A DNA stretch of 64,000 nucleotides from an uncultured Sphingomonadaceae bacterium (GTDB taxonomy: Bacteria; Pseudomonadota; Alphaproteobacteria; Sphingomonadales; Sphingomonadaceae). Positions 7,821 to 16,831 of the stretch are shown one piece after another (position 1 is the stretch's first letter; each line of letters begins with the position of its first letter). Under the pieces are notes generated by a model that worked only from the letters and a program-made list of their open reading frames with translations, did not search any database and was not told where the DNA came from. The stretch covers positions 21,915 through 85,914 of the forward strand of contig CAJXSN010000011.1 of assembly GCA_913060895.1 (NCBI GenBank), given 5' to 3'. The translations under genes were made by a program, and so were the position numbers.

Positions 7821-10706
7821 ATGTCCGATAGCAAGCCCGACTATAAAAGCACCGTCTTCCTGCCGAAGACCGACTTCCCCATGAAGGCGGGGCTGCCGCA
7901 GAAAGAGCCGGGTATCCTGGCGCGCTGGCAGGACGAGAAGCTGTACGAGGAACTGCGCGAAACCCGCGCCGGGCGCGAAAAGTTCATCCTCCATGACGGC
8001 CCGCCTTACGCCAATGGCGACATGCATATCGGCCATGCGCTGAACCATGTGCTGAAAGACACCGTGGTTCGCACGCAAAGCCTGATGGGCAAGGACGCGC
8101 CCTATGTGCCGGGCTGGGATTGCCACGGCCTGCCGATCGAATGGAAGGTGGAGGAACTCTACCGCAAGAAGAAGCTTAACAAGAAGGAAGTCCCGCCCAA
8201 GGAATTCCGCGCCGAATGCCGCGAATACGCCCAGAAATGGGTCGATGTGCAGCGCGAGCAGCTGAAACGCCTGGGCATTCAGGGCCGGTGGGACAAACCC
8301 TACCTGACCATGCGCCCCGAAGCGGAAGGCGCGATTGTCGCCGAACTGCACAAATTCGCCGAGACCGGCCAGCTCTATCGCGGCGCAAAGCCGGTGATGT
8401 GGTCGCCGGTCGAGGAAACCGCGCTGGCCGATGCCGAGGTCGAATATGCCGACCTGACCGACAGCCCTCAGATCGATGTGGCGTTCGAGATTGTCGAAAG
8501 CGGCATCCCCGAACTGGTCGGCGCGCATGCGGTAATCTGGACGACGACGCCTTGGACGATTCCGGTTAATCAGGCGCTCGCGTATGGGCCGGCGGTTGAG
8601 TATGCTTTGGTCGAATTTACCAAGACCGGCTTGGCGATGCCGAGCGAAGATGGCACTCCCTACTTCGGTCCAGACGACGAGTATCGTTTCTTGATCGCTA
8701 CGCCACTGCTTGACAGCTTCGAAGCGCGTCTCGGTCACGATTGGTCAAAGGGTGAAATTGTCTGGACCGGAAAAGGCTCCGCCCTAGCCGGAACAATCGT
8801 CCGCCACCCGATGCATCATCTTGGCGGGTTCTACGCCAAGCCGCGCCCCATGCTCGCGGGCGATTTTGTCACCACCGACAGCGGCACCGGCATCGTCCAT
8901 ATGTCGCCCGATCACGGCGAGGACGATTTCGACTTGTGCAAGGCGAACGGCATCGATCCGGTGTTCGCCGTCATGGGCGACGGACGCTACCGCGACGACT
9001 GGCTGTGGCTGGGCGGAGATGATGACCGCCGCCGCAGCGTCATCAACAAGCCGTTTAACGCGCCCGACGGGCCGATCTGCAATGATCTGCGCGAGGCAGG
9101 CGCGCTGCTATCGGCCAGCGCCGATTACCACCACAGCTACCCGCATTCCTGGCGCTCCAAGGCCAAGGTCGTCTATCGCTGCACTCCGCAATGGTTCATC
9201 TCGATCGACGAGACACTCGATTTCCAGATGCCGCGATGCGCCGAAGAAGCACAGATTCGTGCGGACCAGAACGATGGGGAGACCCTTCGCGCGATCGCAT
9301 TGTCCGAAATCGAGCGCGTGCGCTTCGTACCGGAGAAGGGCCGCAACCGCCTGCGCAGTATGGTGGAGGGCAGACCTGACTGGTTGATCAGCCGCCAGCG
9401 CGCATGGGGCGTGCCGCTCGCGCTGTTCGTCCACCGTGAAACCGGCGAATTGCTGGTCAACGCGGAAGTGAACGCCCGCATTCAAGCTGCCATCACCGCC
9501 GGTACGGTCGACGCATGGGAAGAAAGCCGCGCTGCCGAATTCCTTGGCTCCGATCGCAACCCCGACGACTACGAGATGGTCACCGACATTCTCGATGTAT
9601 GGTTCGATAGTGGCTCCACCCACGCCTTCGTGCTGGAATCGGACGAATGGCCCGAACTTCAATCGCCCGCTGATCTTTATCTGGAAGGCAGCGACCAGCA
9701 TCGCGGCTGGTTCCAGTCGAGCCTGCTGGAAAGCTGCGGCACACGGGGCCGTGCGCCTTACGACGCAGTACTGACTCACGGCTTCACTATGGACCCCAAG
9801 GGGTTCAAGATGTCGAAATCGCTCGGCAATACGGTCGATCCGCTGAAGGTGATGGAGCAATACGGCGCGGATATCGTCCGCCTGTGGGCGCTGAGTGTCG
9901 ATTACACCGAAGACCACCGCATCGGGAACGAAATCCTGAAGGGTGTGGGCGACCAGTACCGCCGCCTGCGCAACACGTTCCGCTATCTGCTGGGCGCGCT
10001 GAACGGCTTTGTCGGCGATGCCGGTGATGTGGGCGAAGTGCCGGAACTGGAAATCTATGTCCTGTCATTGCTGGCAGATCTGGACGGCAAACTGAAGCAG
10101 GCGGCGAACGATTACGACTTCAACACCTACACACGCTTGCTCGTTGATTTCTGCAACGAAGATTTGAGCGCGTTCTTCTTCGATATCCGCAAGGATACGC
10201 TGTATTGCGACGGGCCAGACAGCACGGTTCGCAATGCTTATCGCACCGTGCTCGACCTGCTGTTCCATGCGTTGGTCCGCTATGCCGCTCCGGTTCTGGT
10301 CTTCACGTCCGAAGAGGTGTGGGGCACGCGCTATCCCGATGGCGGCAGCGTTCACCTTCTGGAGTGGCCGCAAGTTCCCGCCGTGACCGCCGACACCGCG
10401 CGCTGGGAACAGCTGCGAATCTTGCGCGAGCGTGTAACCGAGGCCATCGAGCCGCTGCGCCGCGAGAAAACCATCCGCTCTAGCAATGAAGCCGACGTTA
10501 CCGTACCCGCTGCGGACATTCCCGAAGGCTTCACCGACGAAGCTTTGGCAGAGCTGTTCATTTGTGCGTCAGTCACGCGCAGCGATGGAGACAGCGTGAC
10601 TGTTACGCGCTCCACCGAAGACAAATGCGGCCGCTGCTGGCGTCTTTTGCCCAGTGTGGCCGAAGACGGCGCGCTGTGTGACCGGTGCGAAGGAGTGGTC
10701 GGATGA
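7821..10706 (+). CDS. ileS: Isoleucyl-tRNA synthetase
   Basis: It charges tRNA-Ile. The 961-residue class I synthetase has the HIGH-type motif in PPYANGDMHIGHALNHVLKD (about residues 60-80), the CP1 editing domain around WTTTPWTIPVNQALAYGP, and KMSKS in GFKMSKSLGNTVDP. It ends with a CxxC...CxxC zinc motif (CGRCW...CDRCEG). The length is typical of bacterial type 1 IleRS. A stretch in the editing domain (about 8530-8790) uses noticeably different codons from its flanks. The stop overlaps lspA by 4 bases. Confidence 0.97.
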   Translation: MSDSKPDYKSTVFLPKTDFPMKAGLPQKEPGILARWQDEKLYEELRETRAGREKFILHDGPPYANGDMHIGHALNHVLKDTVVRTQSLMGKDAPYVPGWDCHGLPIEWKVEELYRKKKLNKKEVPPKEFRAECREYAQKWVDVQREQLKRLGIQGRWDKPYLTMRPEAEGAIVAELHKFAETGQLYRGAKPVMWSPVEETALADAEVEYADLTDSPQIDVAFEIVESGIPELVGAHAVIWTTTPWTIPVNQALAYGPAVEYALVEFTKTGLAMPSEDGTPYFGPDDEYRFLIATPLLDSFEARLGHDWSKGEIVWTGKGSALAGTIVRHPMHHLGGFYAKPRPMLAGDFVTTDSGTGIVHMSPDHGEDDFDLCKANGIDPVFAVMGDGRYRDDWLWLGGDDDRRRSVINKPFNAPDGPICNDLREAGALLSASADYHHSYPHSWRSKAKVVYRCTPQWFISIDETLDFQMPRCAEEAQIRADQNDGETLRAIALSEIERVRFVPEKGRNRLRSMVEGRPDWLISRQRAWGVPLALFVHRETGELLVNAEVNARIQAAITAGTVDAWEESRAAEFLGSDRNPDDYEMVTDILDVWFDSGSTHAFVLESDEWPELQSPADLYLEGSDQHRGWFQSSLLESCGTRGRAPYDAVLTHGFTMDPKGFKMSKSLGNTVDPLKVMEQYGADIVRLWALSVDYTEDHRIGNEILKGVGDQYRRLRNTFRYLLGALNGFVGDAGDVGEVPELEIYVLSLLADLDGKLKQAANDYDFNTYTRLLVDFCNEDLSAFFFDIRKDTLYCDGPDSTVRNAYRTVLDLLFHALVRYAAPVLVFTSEEVWGTRYPDGGSVHLLEWPQVPAVTADTARWEQLRILRERVTEAIEPLRREKTIRSSNEADVTVPAADIPEGFTDEALAELFICASVTRSDGDSVTVTRSTEDKCGRCWRLLPSVAEDGALCDRCEGVVG

Positions 10707-11239
10707 GCAGTATTGTCACCAAAAACCGCCTGATTGGCCTCGCCATTGCGGTAATCGTTTGCGCCGCGGACCAGTACATCAAATGGCTGGTGCGTGTGCC
10801 GCTGGAGCTGCGTGAAAAGGGCGTGATCGAACTGATCCCGTTCTTCGACCTGCGTTGGACCCAGAATTTCGGTGTGTCGCTTGGTATGTTCGAAGCGACC
10901 AGCATGGAGATGCGCTGGATACTGGTGCTGGTTACCGCGCTGATTGCCGTCGTGGTGCTGGTCTGGATGCTGCGCGAACGCTCGATGGGCGAGATACTGG
11001 GCCTCAGCCTGATATTGGGCGGCGCACTGGGCAATATCTACGACCGCTACGCCTGGGGCTATGTGATCGATTATGCCGATCTGCATTTCGGCGAATTTCG
11101 CCCCTTCCTCATCTTCAACATAGCCGATGCTGCGATCACCATCGGCGTGCTGATAATCCTTGCCCGCTCCTTCTTCCTGCGCGACAGTGAAGAAAGCACA
11201 CCAAAAGACGCCAAAGCTGCGTCTCCGGAGACGAATTGA
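10703..11239 (+). CDS. lspA: Lipoprotein signal peptidase
   Basis: An aspartyl protease of the inner membrane that cleaves prolipoprotein signal peptides after lipidation. The 178-residue protein has four hydrophobic segments, and the signature regions are AADQYIKWLV, WTQNFGVSLGMF, GGALGNIYDRYAWGYVIDYADLHF (with the first catalytic Asp region) and FNIADAAITIGV (second Asp). The ATG at 10703 overlaps the ileS stop by 4 bases and has AAGGAG upstream. The next gene encodes a lipoprotein that would be its substrate. Confidence 0.95.
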   Translation: MSSIVTKNRLIGLAIAVIVCAADQYIKWLVRVPLELREKGVIELIPFFDLRWTQNFGVSLGMFEATSMEMRWILVLVTALIAVVVLVWMLRERSMGEILGLSLILGGALGNIYDRYAWGYVIDYADLHFGEFRPFLIFNIADAAITIGVLIILARSFFLRDSEESTPKDAKAASPETN

Positions 11240-11652
11240 TGCGTATTATCGCCTTTAAGCCCGCCCTACTCTCTCTCGCAACGCTGGCTATGGCTGGCTG
11301 CAGCAGCGGCGGTTTGCTGGACCGCGACCGGCCTGATGAATTCGCCGTGCAGCGTCAGGCTCCGTTGGTGATACCGCCCGATTTCAACCTGGTTCCCCCC
11401 ACCGATGGCGCCCCCCGGCCGGCTGGCGGCACGGCCAGCGAGCAGGCTCTGGATGTATTGTTCGGTGGCCCCGCGGCCCGCTCCAGCGTGGAAACCAGTG
11501 TTCTCGACCGCGCCGGTGAAGCAGCACCCGGCATACGTTCATCAGTCGGTAGCGAAAAAACCAATACCGTCGCCAAGGGCCGCGTGACGCGTGACATCAT
11601 CGCTGCGCCCGAGGGGGATGGGCAGGCTGCCCAAGCGGTCATTCCCGGCTAA
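11239..11652 (+). CDS. DUF3035 / BamF-like outer-membrane lipoprotein
   Basis: A 137-residue lipoprotein: a hydrophobic N-terminus ends in the lipobox LAMAGC. The following stretch (DEFAVQRQAPLVIPPDFNLVPP) is the hallmark of DUF3035, the alphaproteobacterial family that includes the BamF subunit of the outer-membrane protein assembly complex. The rest is low-complexity and probably flexible. The ATG at 11239 overlaps the lspA stop (TGATG). The assignment to the BAM complex is from family knowledge only. Confidence 0.75.
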   Translation: MRIIAFKPALLSLATLAMAGCSSGGLLDRDRPDEFAVQRQAPLVIPPDFNLVPPTDGAPRPAGGTASEQALDVLFGGPAARSSVETSVLDRAGEAAPGIRSSVGSEKTNTVAKGRVTRDIIAAPEGDGQAAQAVIPG

Positions 11653-11673
11653 TTTCTTTGGAACATACAAAAC

Positions 11674-11708
11674 AAAAAGGGCGGCGAAATCAATCGCCGC
11701 CCTTTTTT
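11674..11708. terminator. Bidirectional intrinsic terminator
   Basis: GGGCGGCGA (11679-11687) pairs perfectly with TCGCCGCCC (11694-11702) around a 6-base loop, flanked by A5 on the left and T6 on the right. It can stop transcripts from both the lspA/DUF3035 run and the convergent csbD gene. Confidence 0.92.
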
Positions 11709-11722
11709 GTTGGAGGGAAGAA

Positions 11723-11893
11723 TTAGACCTTGTCGCCCAAGGCACCCTTCACTTCGCCCTTCAGATTTTGGGCTTCTCCCTTGCGTTCCTGGGCCTTGCC
11801 CTCGGCACGCGTTTCAGGATCGTTCGATGCTTGCTTCACGTTGCCTGCAGCTTCGTTTGCAATGCCTTTTGCTTTATCTTTCAGTTCGCCCAT
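11723..11893 (-). CDS. CsbD family stress protein
   Basis: A 56-residue hydrophilic protein, MGELKDKAKGIANEAAG then KQASNDPETRAEGKAQ, matching the CsbD family (small, abundant, general-stress induced, molecular role unknown). The ATG at 11891-11893 is chosen because AGGAG lies 8 bases upstream and the family starts here. It is a single gene convergent with the DUF3035 lipoprotein gene, sharing the bidirectional terminator. Confidence 0.88.
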   Translation of the reverse strand: MGELKDKAKGIANEAAGNVKQASNDPETRAEGKAQERKGEAQNLKGEVKGALGDKV

Positions 11894-12043
11894 TGGTATT
11901 CTCCTGCTAATATGGCCCGCCGGCAGGAATGTGCCTGTCGGTGGCAAGCCGCAGGATGGCGGCTCAATCTATCAACGACTTAACTCTGATTCGGTGCCGC
12001 GCCTGATACACGATAGCGCCAGAATGCCCTTTTACAGCGACAA

Positions 12044-13033
12044 TCAGATAAGTCCCGCCAGCGGACTACTGGGATCCGCATATTTTCGCGTTCCCATACG
12101 CCCGGCCAGATAGGCGTCGCGGCCAGCCTCCACCGCCAGTTTCATCGCGCGGGCCATGCGAATCGGGTCCTTTGCCTCGGCAATCGCGGTGTTCATCAGT
12201 ACACCATCACAGCCCAGCTCCATCGCTACTGCTGCATCGCTTGCCGTGCCGACGCCGGCATCGACCAGCACGGGCACTTTCGCGCCTTCCACGATCAGAC
12301 GGATGGTCACGCGGTTCTGGATACCCAGCCCGCTGCCGATCGGTGCGCCCAACGGCATGATGGCAACGGCGCCCGCTTCTTCCAGCTGCTGTGCGGCGAT
12401 CGGATCGTCCACGCAATAGACCATTGGATGGAAGCCTTCTTTGGCCAACACTTCGGTAGCCTTTAGCGTTTCACGCATATCGGGATAGAGCGTGCGCGCC
12501 TCGCCCAGCACCTCCAGTTTCACCAGATCCCAGCCGCCTGCTTCACGCGCGAGCCGCAGAGTGCGAATCGCGTCATCGGCAGTGAAACAGCCCGCCGTGT
12601 TGGGTAGGTATGTCGTTTCTTTGGGGTCGATGAAATCCGTCAGCATGGGTGCTTTGGGGTCGGTGACATTGACCCGGCGCACCGCAACGGTGACGATTTC
12701 CGCGCCGCTTGCTTTCAATGCTGCGGCATTCTGCTCGAAGTCCGTATACTTGCCAGTGCCTACAATCAGCCGGGAGCGGAAGGTATGGCCCGCTACGCTC
12801 CATGTATCGGCATCACTTGCAGCATCGCCCCCACCTACAAAATGCACGATTTCCAGCACATCGCCATCACCCAGCGTCACTGCACCCAGTTCCGAGCGCG
12901 GCGCGATTACGCCATTGCGCTCCACCGCAACTTTCTCAGGCTCCAGATCCAGCTCGCGCACCAGATCGGCCACTGTGCGGGCGGTGGTACTGCGGCTTTC
13001 GCCGTTGACGGTAATCGTGTGGTTCTCGCTCAT
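12044..13033 (-). CDS. ThiS-ThiG fusion: sulfur carrier plus thiazole synthase
   Basis: A natural fusion of two thiamine enzymes. Residues 1-69 are ThiS (ITVNGES, then VAVERNGVI and [13 protein letters not shown]), ending in the glycine motif that free ThiS carries at its C-terminus. Residues from about 78 are ThiG ([37 protein letters not shown] with the Schiff-base Lys near 172, then [17 protein letters not shown]). It makes the thiazole moiety from deoxyxylulose phosphate, dehydroglycine and ThiS-thiocarboxylate. The ATG at 13033 is preferred; a TTG at 13054 that overlaps the MerC stop is possible. Confidence 0.93.
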   Translation of the reverse strand: MSENHTITVNGESRSTTARTVADLVRELDLEPEKVAVERNGVIAPRSELGAVTLGDGDVLEIVHFVGGGDAASDADTWSVAGHTFRSRLIVGTGKYTDFEQNAAALKASGAEIVTVAVRRVNVTDPKAPMLTDFIDPKETTYLPNTAGCFTADDAIRTLRLAREAGGWDLVKLEVLGEARTLYPDMRETLKATEVLAKEGFHPMVYCVDDPIAAQQLEEAGAVAIMPLGAPIGSGLGIQNRVTIRLIVEGAKVPVLVDAGVGTASDAAVAMELGCDGVLMNTAIAEAKDPIRMARAMKLAVEAGRDAYLAGRMGTRKYADPSSPLAGLI

Positions 13034-13050
13034 GCCAAGCGAGATAGCGG

Positions 13051-13434
13051 TCAACGCGCGTCAGACAAGTGCGGGCGCAAATTGAGAATGTGGCCCAGCG
13101 ATACCAAAGCGACGCCGATAATCGTCAGAACCGCCTCTTCCATCCCGTGCGGCGCAGCCAGCGCGCCGCCCATGAAGGAAAGCCCCATCATCGCGACGAC
13201 GAACGGGGCACGGCGGCGGTGACGCAGCGCGCCCCAGCCGATGGTTACCGCCGCGATGATGAGCGCAACCAGCAGGCCCCAGCGGTGAATATCGGGCGCG
13301 AGAAACCACTGTCCGCCCAGACCCAGCGCAGAGATAATCGCAATACTGGCCAGGCAATGCACTGCGCATAATCCCGAAAGAACGATACCCGCACGGTCAA
13401 GCCGCTGGCGCATGGGATTAAGGGGCCGAGTCAT
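13051..13434 (-). CDS. MerC-domain membrane protein
   Basis: A 127-residue protein with four hydrophobic segments. The first contains [10 protein letters not shown], the CxxxC pair typical of MerC-domain proteins, followed by helices at [34 protein letters not shown] and [16 protein letters not shown]. MerC in mercury operons transports Hg(II); the chromosomal relatives in sphingomonads often sit next to Fur/Zur regulators and may handle another metal. The ATG at 13434 begins MTRPLNPM. It lies 17 bases before thiSG on the same strand and diverges from ctaA, with a palindrome just upstream. Confidence 0.75.
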   Translation of the reverse strand: MTRPLNPMRQRLDRAGIVLSGLCAVHCLASIAIISALGLGGQWFLAPDIHRWGLLVALIIAAVTIGWGALRHRRRAPFVVAMMGLSFMGGALAAPHGMEEAVLTIIGVALVSLGHILNLRPHLSDAR

Positions 13435-13451
13435 TATGCGAATCCAAATAG

Positions 13452-13470
13452 GTGATAATGTATCATTGTA
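13452..13470. promoter_or_regulatory. Possible metalloregulator operator between merC-like gene and ctaA
   Basis: The AT-rich element contains TGATA-ATG-TATCA and the overlapping AATG-TAT-CATT inverted repeats, 19 bases upstream of the MerC-domain start. AT-rich palindromes of this size are typical of Fur/Zur-type sites, and the neighbour encodes a putative metal transporter. The regulator is inferred, not shown. Confidence 0.35.
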
Positions 13471-13528
13471 CAAGTCCGGCGTTTTGCCACGCTTGCAACA
13501 TCCGCGCCGCACGCCCAATAAACGGCGC

Positions 13529-14590
13529 ATGGCGACCGATGCTGTCACTCCCCGTCCTTCTTCCGTCACACCGGGGTCTTCTGCCCGTCCCGATCTGCTG
13601 GCGCGGTGGCTGTTCATCGTCGCATCCATGATTGTCGGCATCGTATTGGTGGGCGGTATCACGCGGCTGACCGAATCGGGCCTTTCGATTACCCAGTGGC
13701 AGCCCATCACCGGCACTCTCCCCCCGCTCACCGAAGCACAGTGGCAGGCGGAATTTGCGGAATATCGCGCCACGCCGGAGTATATGTTCGAGGCTGGGCC
13801 TGCTGGCATGACGCTGGCGGATTTCAAGTTCATCTTCTTCTGGGAATGGTTCCACCGCTTTATCGGCCGGATGATCGGCCTCGTCTTTGCCCTGCCACTG
13901 GCCTATTTCTGGGTCCGTAAGATGATACCTTCGGGATACAAGCTGCGTTTGGTTGCCCTGCTGGCGCTGGGCGGTCTGCAAGGGGCGTTTGGCTGGTTTA
14001 TGGTCCGCTCCGGTCTGTCGGGGCAAATGACCGATGTGAGCCATTTCTGGCTTTCCATCCATCTGCTCACCGCACTGTTTACGCTTGGCGGTCTGGTGTG
14101 GACGGCACTGGACCTGCGGCGGCTTGCGCAGATGAAGGATGCACGGCCTGCACGGCTGACGGGTCTGGCACTGGTTGCGGCGGCGGTGCTGTTTGTTCAG
14201 TTGCTGCTGGGCGCCTGGGTCGCGGGGCTGAATGCGGGTCACGCGTCCGATACCTGGCCGCTGATGCAGAACCGGATAATCCCGGAATACGACGCTGGCG
14301 AGGGGCTGTTCCGGGCTGTCACGCACGACCCGTATCTGCTTCACTTCCTCCATCGCTGGTGGGCATGGGTCGCCTTTATCGGCATTCTTCTGTTCGCGCG
14401 CCACGTCAAGAAGCTGAGCCGTCGGCCCTCGGCGACACTGAATGCGCTGCTGGGCGCACAGATGGTGCTGGGTATCGCCACGGTGATGACGGGTGTGGCG
14501 CTATGGATCGCAGTGGCGCATCAGCTGGTCGGCGCACTGCTGGTCGCAGCCTTTGCATGGGCAGCGCACGTCTCCGGACGAACGGCTTAG
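13529..14590 (+). CDS. ctaA: Heme A synthase (COX15/CtaA)
   Basis: It oxidises the C8 methyl of heme O to give heme A for aa3-type cytochrome oxidases. The 353-residue protein has about eight membrane helices and the COX15 signatures GGITRLTESGLSITQWQPI, EFKFIFFWEW-type motif (here FKFIFFWEWFHR), and WFMVRSGL. The conserved histidines appear in the repeats (FHRFIGRMIG, FWLSIHLLTA, LHFLHRWWAW, AVAHQLVGALL). The ATG at 13529 starts closest to the family N-terminus, though no strong ribosome site is seen and the frame extends upstream. Confidence 0.93.
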   Translation: MATDAVTPRPSSVTPGSSARPDLLARWLFIVASMIVGIVLVGGITRLTESGLSITQWQPITGTLPPLTEAQWQAEFAEYRATPEYMFEAGPAGMTLADFKFIFFWEWFHRFIGRMIGLVFALPLAYFWVRKMIPSGYKLRLVALLALGGLQGAFGWFMVRSGLSGQMTDVSHFWLSIHLLTALFTLGGLVWTALDLRRLAQMKDARPARLTGLALVAAAVLFVQLLLGAWVAGLNAGHASDTWPLMQNRIIPEYDAGEGLFRAVTHDPYLLHFLHRWWAWVAFIGILLFARHVKKLSRRPSATLNALLGAQMVLGIATVMTGVALWIAVAHQLVGALLVAAFAWAAHVSGRTA

Positions 14591-14767
14591 TTCGCGTATA
14601 ATTGCCTTGCGGTATTATAATACCTCTACGCAACCCCGCTTCCAGCTTGACTTAGGCGCGCATCACAGTCATTTGCCCGCCCGGATTGAACGCGGCCATC
14701 GCGCTTCGTTCGTTGCGCCCGCAAGCGGGCCTGCTCCAAGACAAGAGACATAAGGACTTTACCAGCC
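14591..14767 (+). promoter_or_regulatory. Leader and promoter region of rplM-rpsI
   Basis: This 177-base gap precedes the ribosomal protein operon. It holds a TATAAT (14616-14621) without a good -35, and a TTGACT (14647-14652) whose -10 partner is weak. AAGGA lies 11 bases before the rplM start. No small gene or clear attenuator is visible. Confidence 0.35.
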
Positions 14768-15247
14768 ATGAAGGCGCTCACCAAAGCGACCCGGTCGATC
14801 AAACCGGCAGAGGTCGAAAAAGACTGGCATATTATCGATGCCGACAATCTGGTTGTCGGCCGTCTGGCCGCGATCGTTGCCAACCTGCTGCGCGGCAAGC
14901 ACAAGCCCAGCTATACCCCGCATGTCGATTGCGGCGATCATGTCATCATCATCAATGCCGACAAGGTGAAGTTCACCGGCAAGAAGATGACCGACAAGAC
15001 CTATTACAAGCACACCGGCCACCCCGGCGGCATCAAGGAAACGACTCCAGCGAAAGTTCTGGAAGGCCGTTTCCCAGAGCGCGTTCTGGAGAAGGCCGTA
15101 CAGCGCATGATCCCGCGCGGACCACTGGGCCGCGACCAGATGCGCGCCCTGCACCTGTATAACGGCACCGAGCATCCGCATGACGGCCAAAAGCCGAATG
15201 TGATGGATGTTGCCTCGATGAACCGCAAGAACAAGGCTTCCTCGTAA
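14768..15247 (+). CDS. rplM: 50S ribosomal protein L13
   Basis: An early-assembly protein of the large subunit. At 159 residues it has the L13 landmarks: [46 protein letters not shown] segment, [13 protein letters not shown] and [17 protein letters not shown]. The stop overlaps the start of rpsI by one base (TAATG), the conserved L13-S9 pairing. Confidence 0.97.
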   Translation: MKALTKATRSIKPAEVEKDWHIIDADNLVVGRLAAIVANLLRGKHKPSYTPHVDCGDHVIIINADKVKFTGKKMTDKTYYKHTGHPGGIKETTPAKVLEGRFPERVLEKAVQRMIPRGPLGRDQMRALHLYNGTEHPHDGQKPNVMDVASMNRKNKASS

Positions 15248-15894
15248 TGGCTGACGACAAGAAACCAGAAGACACCGCCGGAACTGCAGCAGAATCGCCT
15301 GAGACCAAGGCTGAAACCGCCGCGACCGAAACACCCGCGGAAACTGAAGCCCCTAAGGCTGAAGAAAAAGCTGAAGCAGCACCCAAGGCCGATACGGTCA
15401 CCGACCTTGCCGATCTGGGCGCAATCGCGGGCGATGCCCCCGATGCAGACGCCAAGGCGATTGCCAACAACCCCGCCACGCCTCTGCGTGCGCAGGAGCT
15501 GGACGATCAGGGCCGTGCCTACGCGACCGGACGCCGCAAGGATGCGGTCGCCCGCGTCTGGATCAAGCCTGGCAAGGGCACGATCACAATCAACGGCAGG
15601 GATCAGGAAACCTATTTCGCACGTCCAACGCTGCGTCTGATTTTGGATCAGCCTTTCACCATTACCGACCGCCAGGGCCAGTACGATGTTATCGCTACTG
15701 TTCGCGGCGGCGGTCTGTCGGGTCAGGCTGGCGCTGTGAAGCACGGCATCAGCCAGGCTCTTACCCGTTACGAGCCGGAGCTTCGCTCCACGGTTAAATC
15801 CGCAGGCTTCCTCACCCGCGACAGCCGCGTGGTCGAGCGTAAGAAATACGGCAAGGCAAAAGCGCGCAAGAGCTTCCAGTTCTCGAAACGTTAA
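15247..15894 (+). CDS. rpsI: 30S ribosomal protein S9 with long acidic N-terminal extension
   Basis: The last 125 residues are a standard S9 ([19 protein letters not shown], then [16 protein letters not shown], ending in [11 protein letters not shown], the tail that reaches the P site). Before that is an extra stretch of about 88 residues rich in Ala, Glu, Thr and Asp, which is likely disordered. Usual bacterial S9 is about 130 residues. The ATG at 15247 is the only sensible start given the overlap with rplM, so the extension is probably translated. Confidence 0.95.
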   Translation: MADDKKPEDTAGTAAESPETKAETAATETPAETEAPKAEEKAEAAPKADTVTDLADLGAIAGDAPDADAKAIANNPATPLRAQELDDQGRAYATGRRKDAVARVWIKPGKGTITINGRDQETYFARPTLRLILDQPFTITDRQGQYDVIATVRGGGLSGQAGAVKHGISQALTRYEPELRSTVKSAGFLTRDSRVVERKKYGKAKARKSFQFSKR

Positions 15895-15943
15895 TGTTGC
15901 CGCCCTATACGGGCACACAGTTCTCAACCGAGACACCAAGAGA

Positions 15944-15973
15944 GGGCGGTTCCTGCAAGGGAGCCGTCCTTTT
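15944..15973 (+). terminator. Intrinsic terminator after rpsI
   Basis: GGGCGGTTCC (15944-15953) pairs with GGAGCCGTCC (15960-15969) over 10 pairs, two of them G-U, with a 6-base loop and a T4 tract. It lies 50 bases after the rpsI stop and just before the end of the convergent phosphoesterase gene. Confidence 0.8.
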
Positions 15974-15976
15974 CTG

Positions 15977-16831
15977 TTAGCGAACTGGCGGATCCGTGCG
16001 CGGCACCTGATTGACCGCAGCCACCGGCTCGCCCTGATGGCGCGGGGGAGTGGCGTCTTCAGGTACGTCGTCGATCATCATCGCCTGCGAATCGATGTCG
16101 TCCAGATTGCGCACTTTAACTTTCAGGCGCTCGCCGTCCCATAACAACTCATTGAAACTCGGTGGCGTCGACCTCGTCCGTTTCGACAAAGTCCCGGCTC
16201 CGATCATTCGCACCGGACCGTTTTTCGTTTGCTCGACGATATCAAAGGCATCGTGCACATGGCCCGATAACACCGCCAGCACAGGGCGGCGGGCAAGTTC
16301 GTTCAATGCTTTCAACCCGTTTTTCGTCAGTGCAGTTCCTTCGGTACCAACTTCCCGCAGGGGATGATGAACTGCGACAAGTGCCATCTGGCCATCGGGC
16401 AGCGCATCTATCGCCTTCAGACATTTGCCCAGCGCCGCATCGGTGACCCAGCCTTTGGACCAATTCAGCCGTGGCTGCGCGCGCACCGCAGTTTTCAACG
16501 GGACGATAGCGAAACCTGGGAGATCCAATTCACGTTCGACCAGTTCAGCCATACCCCTGAACCGGCGATACGGATCGAAGAAGCGTTCTATCGGATTGAA
16601 ATACGGCATGTCGTGATTACCGACCTCCACCGTTACCGGAACGCCCAGAGACCTGATCCACTGTGTTGCAGCAGCAAACTCCGAATGCCGCGCCCTCATC
16701 GTCAGGTCGCCAGTAATGGCGATGGCATCGGGCCGGCGCGTGGAAATCTCATGCTTTACCCAATCGAGGGCCTGGTTATCTTCGAGGCCGAAATGTATGT
16801 CCGACAGATGAAACAGGAGCGTGTTGTTCAT
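15977..16831 (-). CDS. Calcineurin-like metallophosphoesterase
   Basis: A 284-residue cytoplasmic phosphoesterase with all five family metal motifs in order: LSDIHFG (about 8-14), ITGDLTM (39), EVGNHDM (68), VAVHHPL (153) and SGHVHD (192). The resemblance is to the cAMP phosphodiesterase/Icc-like group, but the substrate cannot be told from sequence. Its start overlaps the stop of the lipid kinase gene by 4 bases. The C-terminal 30 residues are Pro/Asp-rich and probably disordered. Confidence 0.88.
   Translation of the reverse strand: MNNTLLFHLSDIHFGLEDNQALDWVKHEISTRRPDAIAITGDLTMRARHSEFAAATQWIRSLGVPVTVEVGNHDMPYFNPIERFFDPYRRFRGMAELVERELDLPGFAIVPLKTAVRAQPRLNWSKGWVTDAALGKCLKAIDALPDGQMALVAVHHPLREVGTEGTALTKNGLKALNELARRPVLAVLSGHVHDAFDIVEQTKNGPVRMIGAGTLSKRTRSTPPSFNELLWDGERLKVKVRNLDDIDSQAMMIDDVPEDATPPRHQGEPVAAVNQVPRTDPPVR

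Noticed and set aside
7821..10706. Mobile or foreign origin of ileS
   Set aside because: Only a small patch differs in codon use; the gene is intact, the normal type, and sits in a conserved overlap with lspA.
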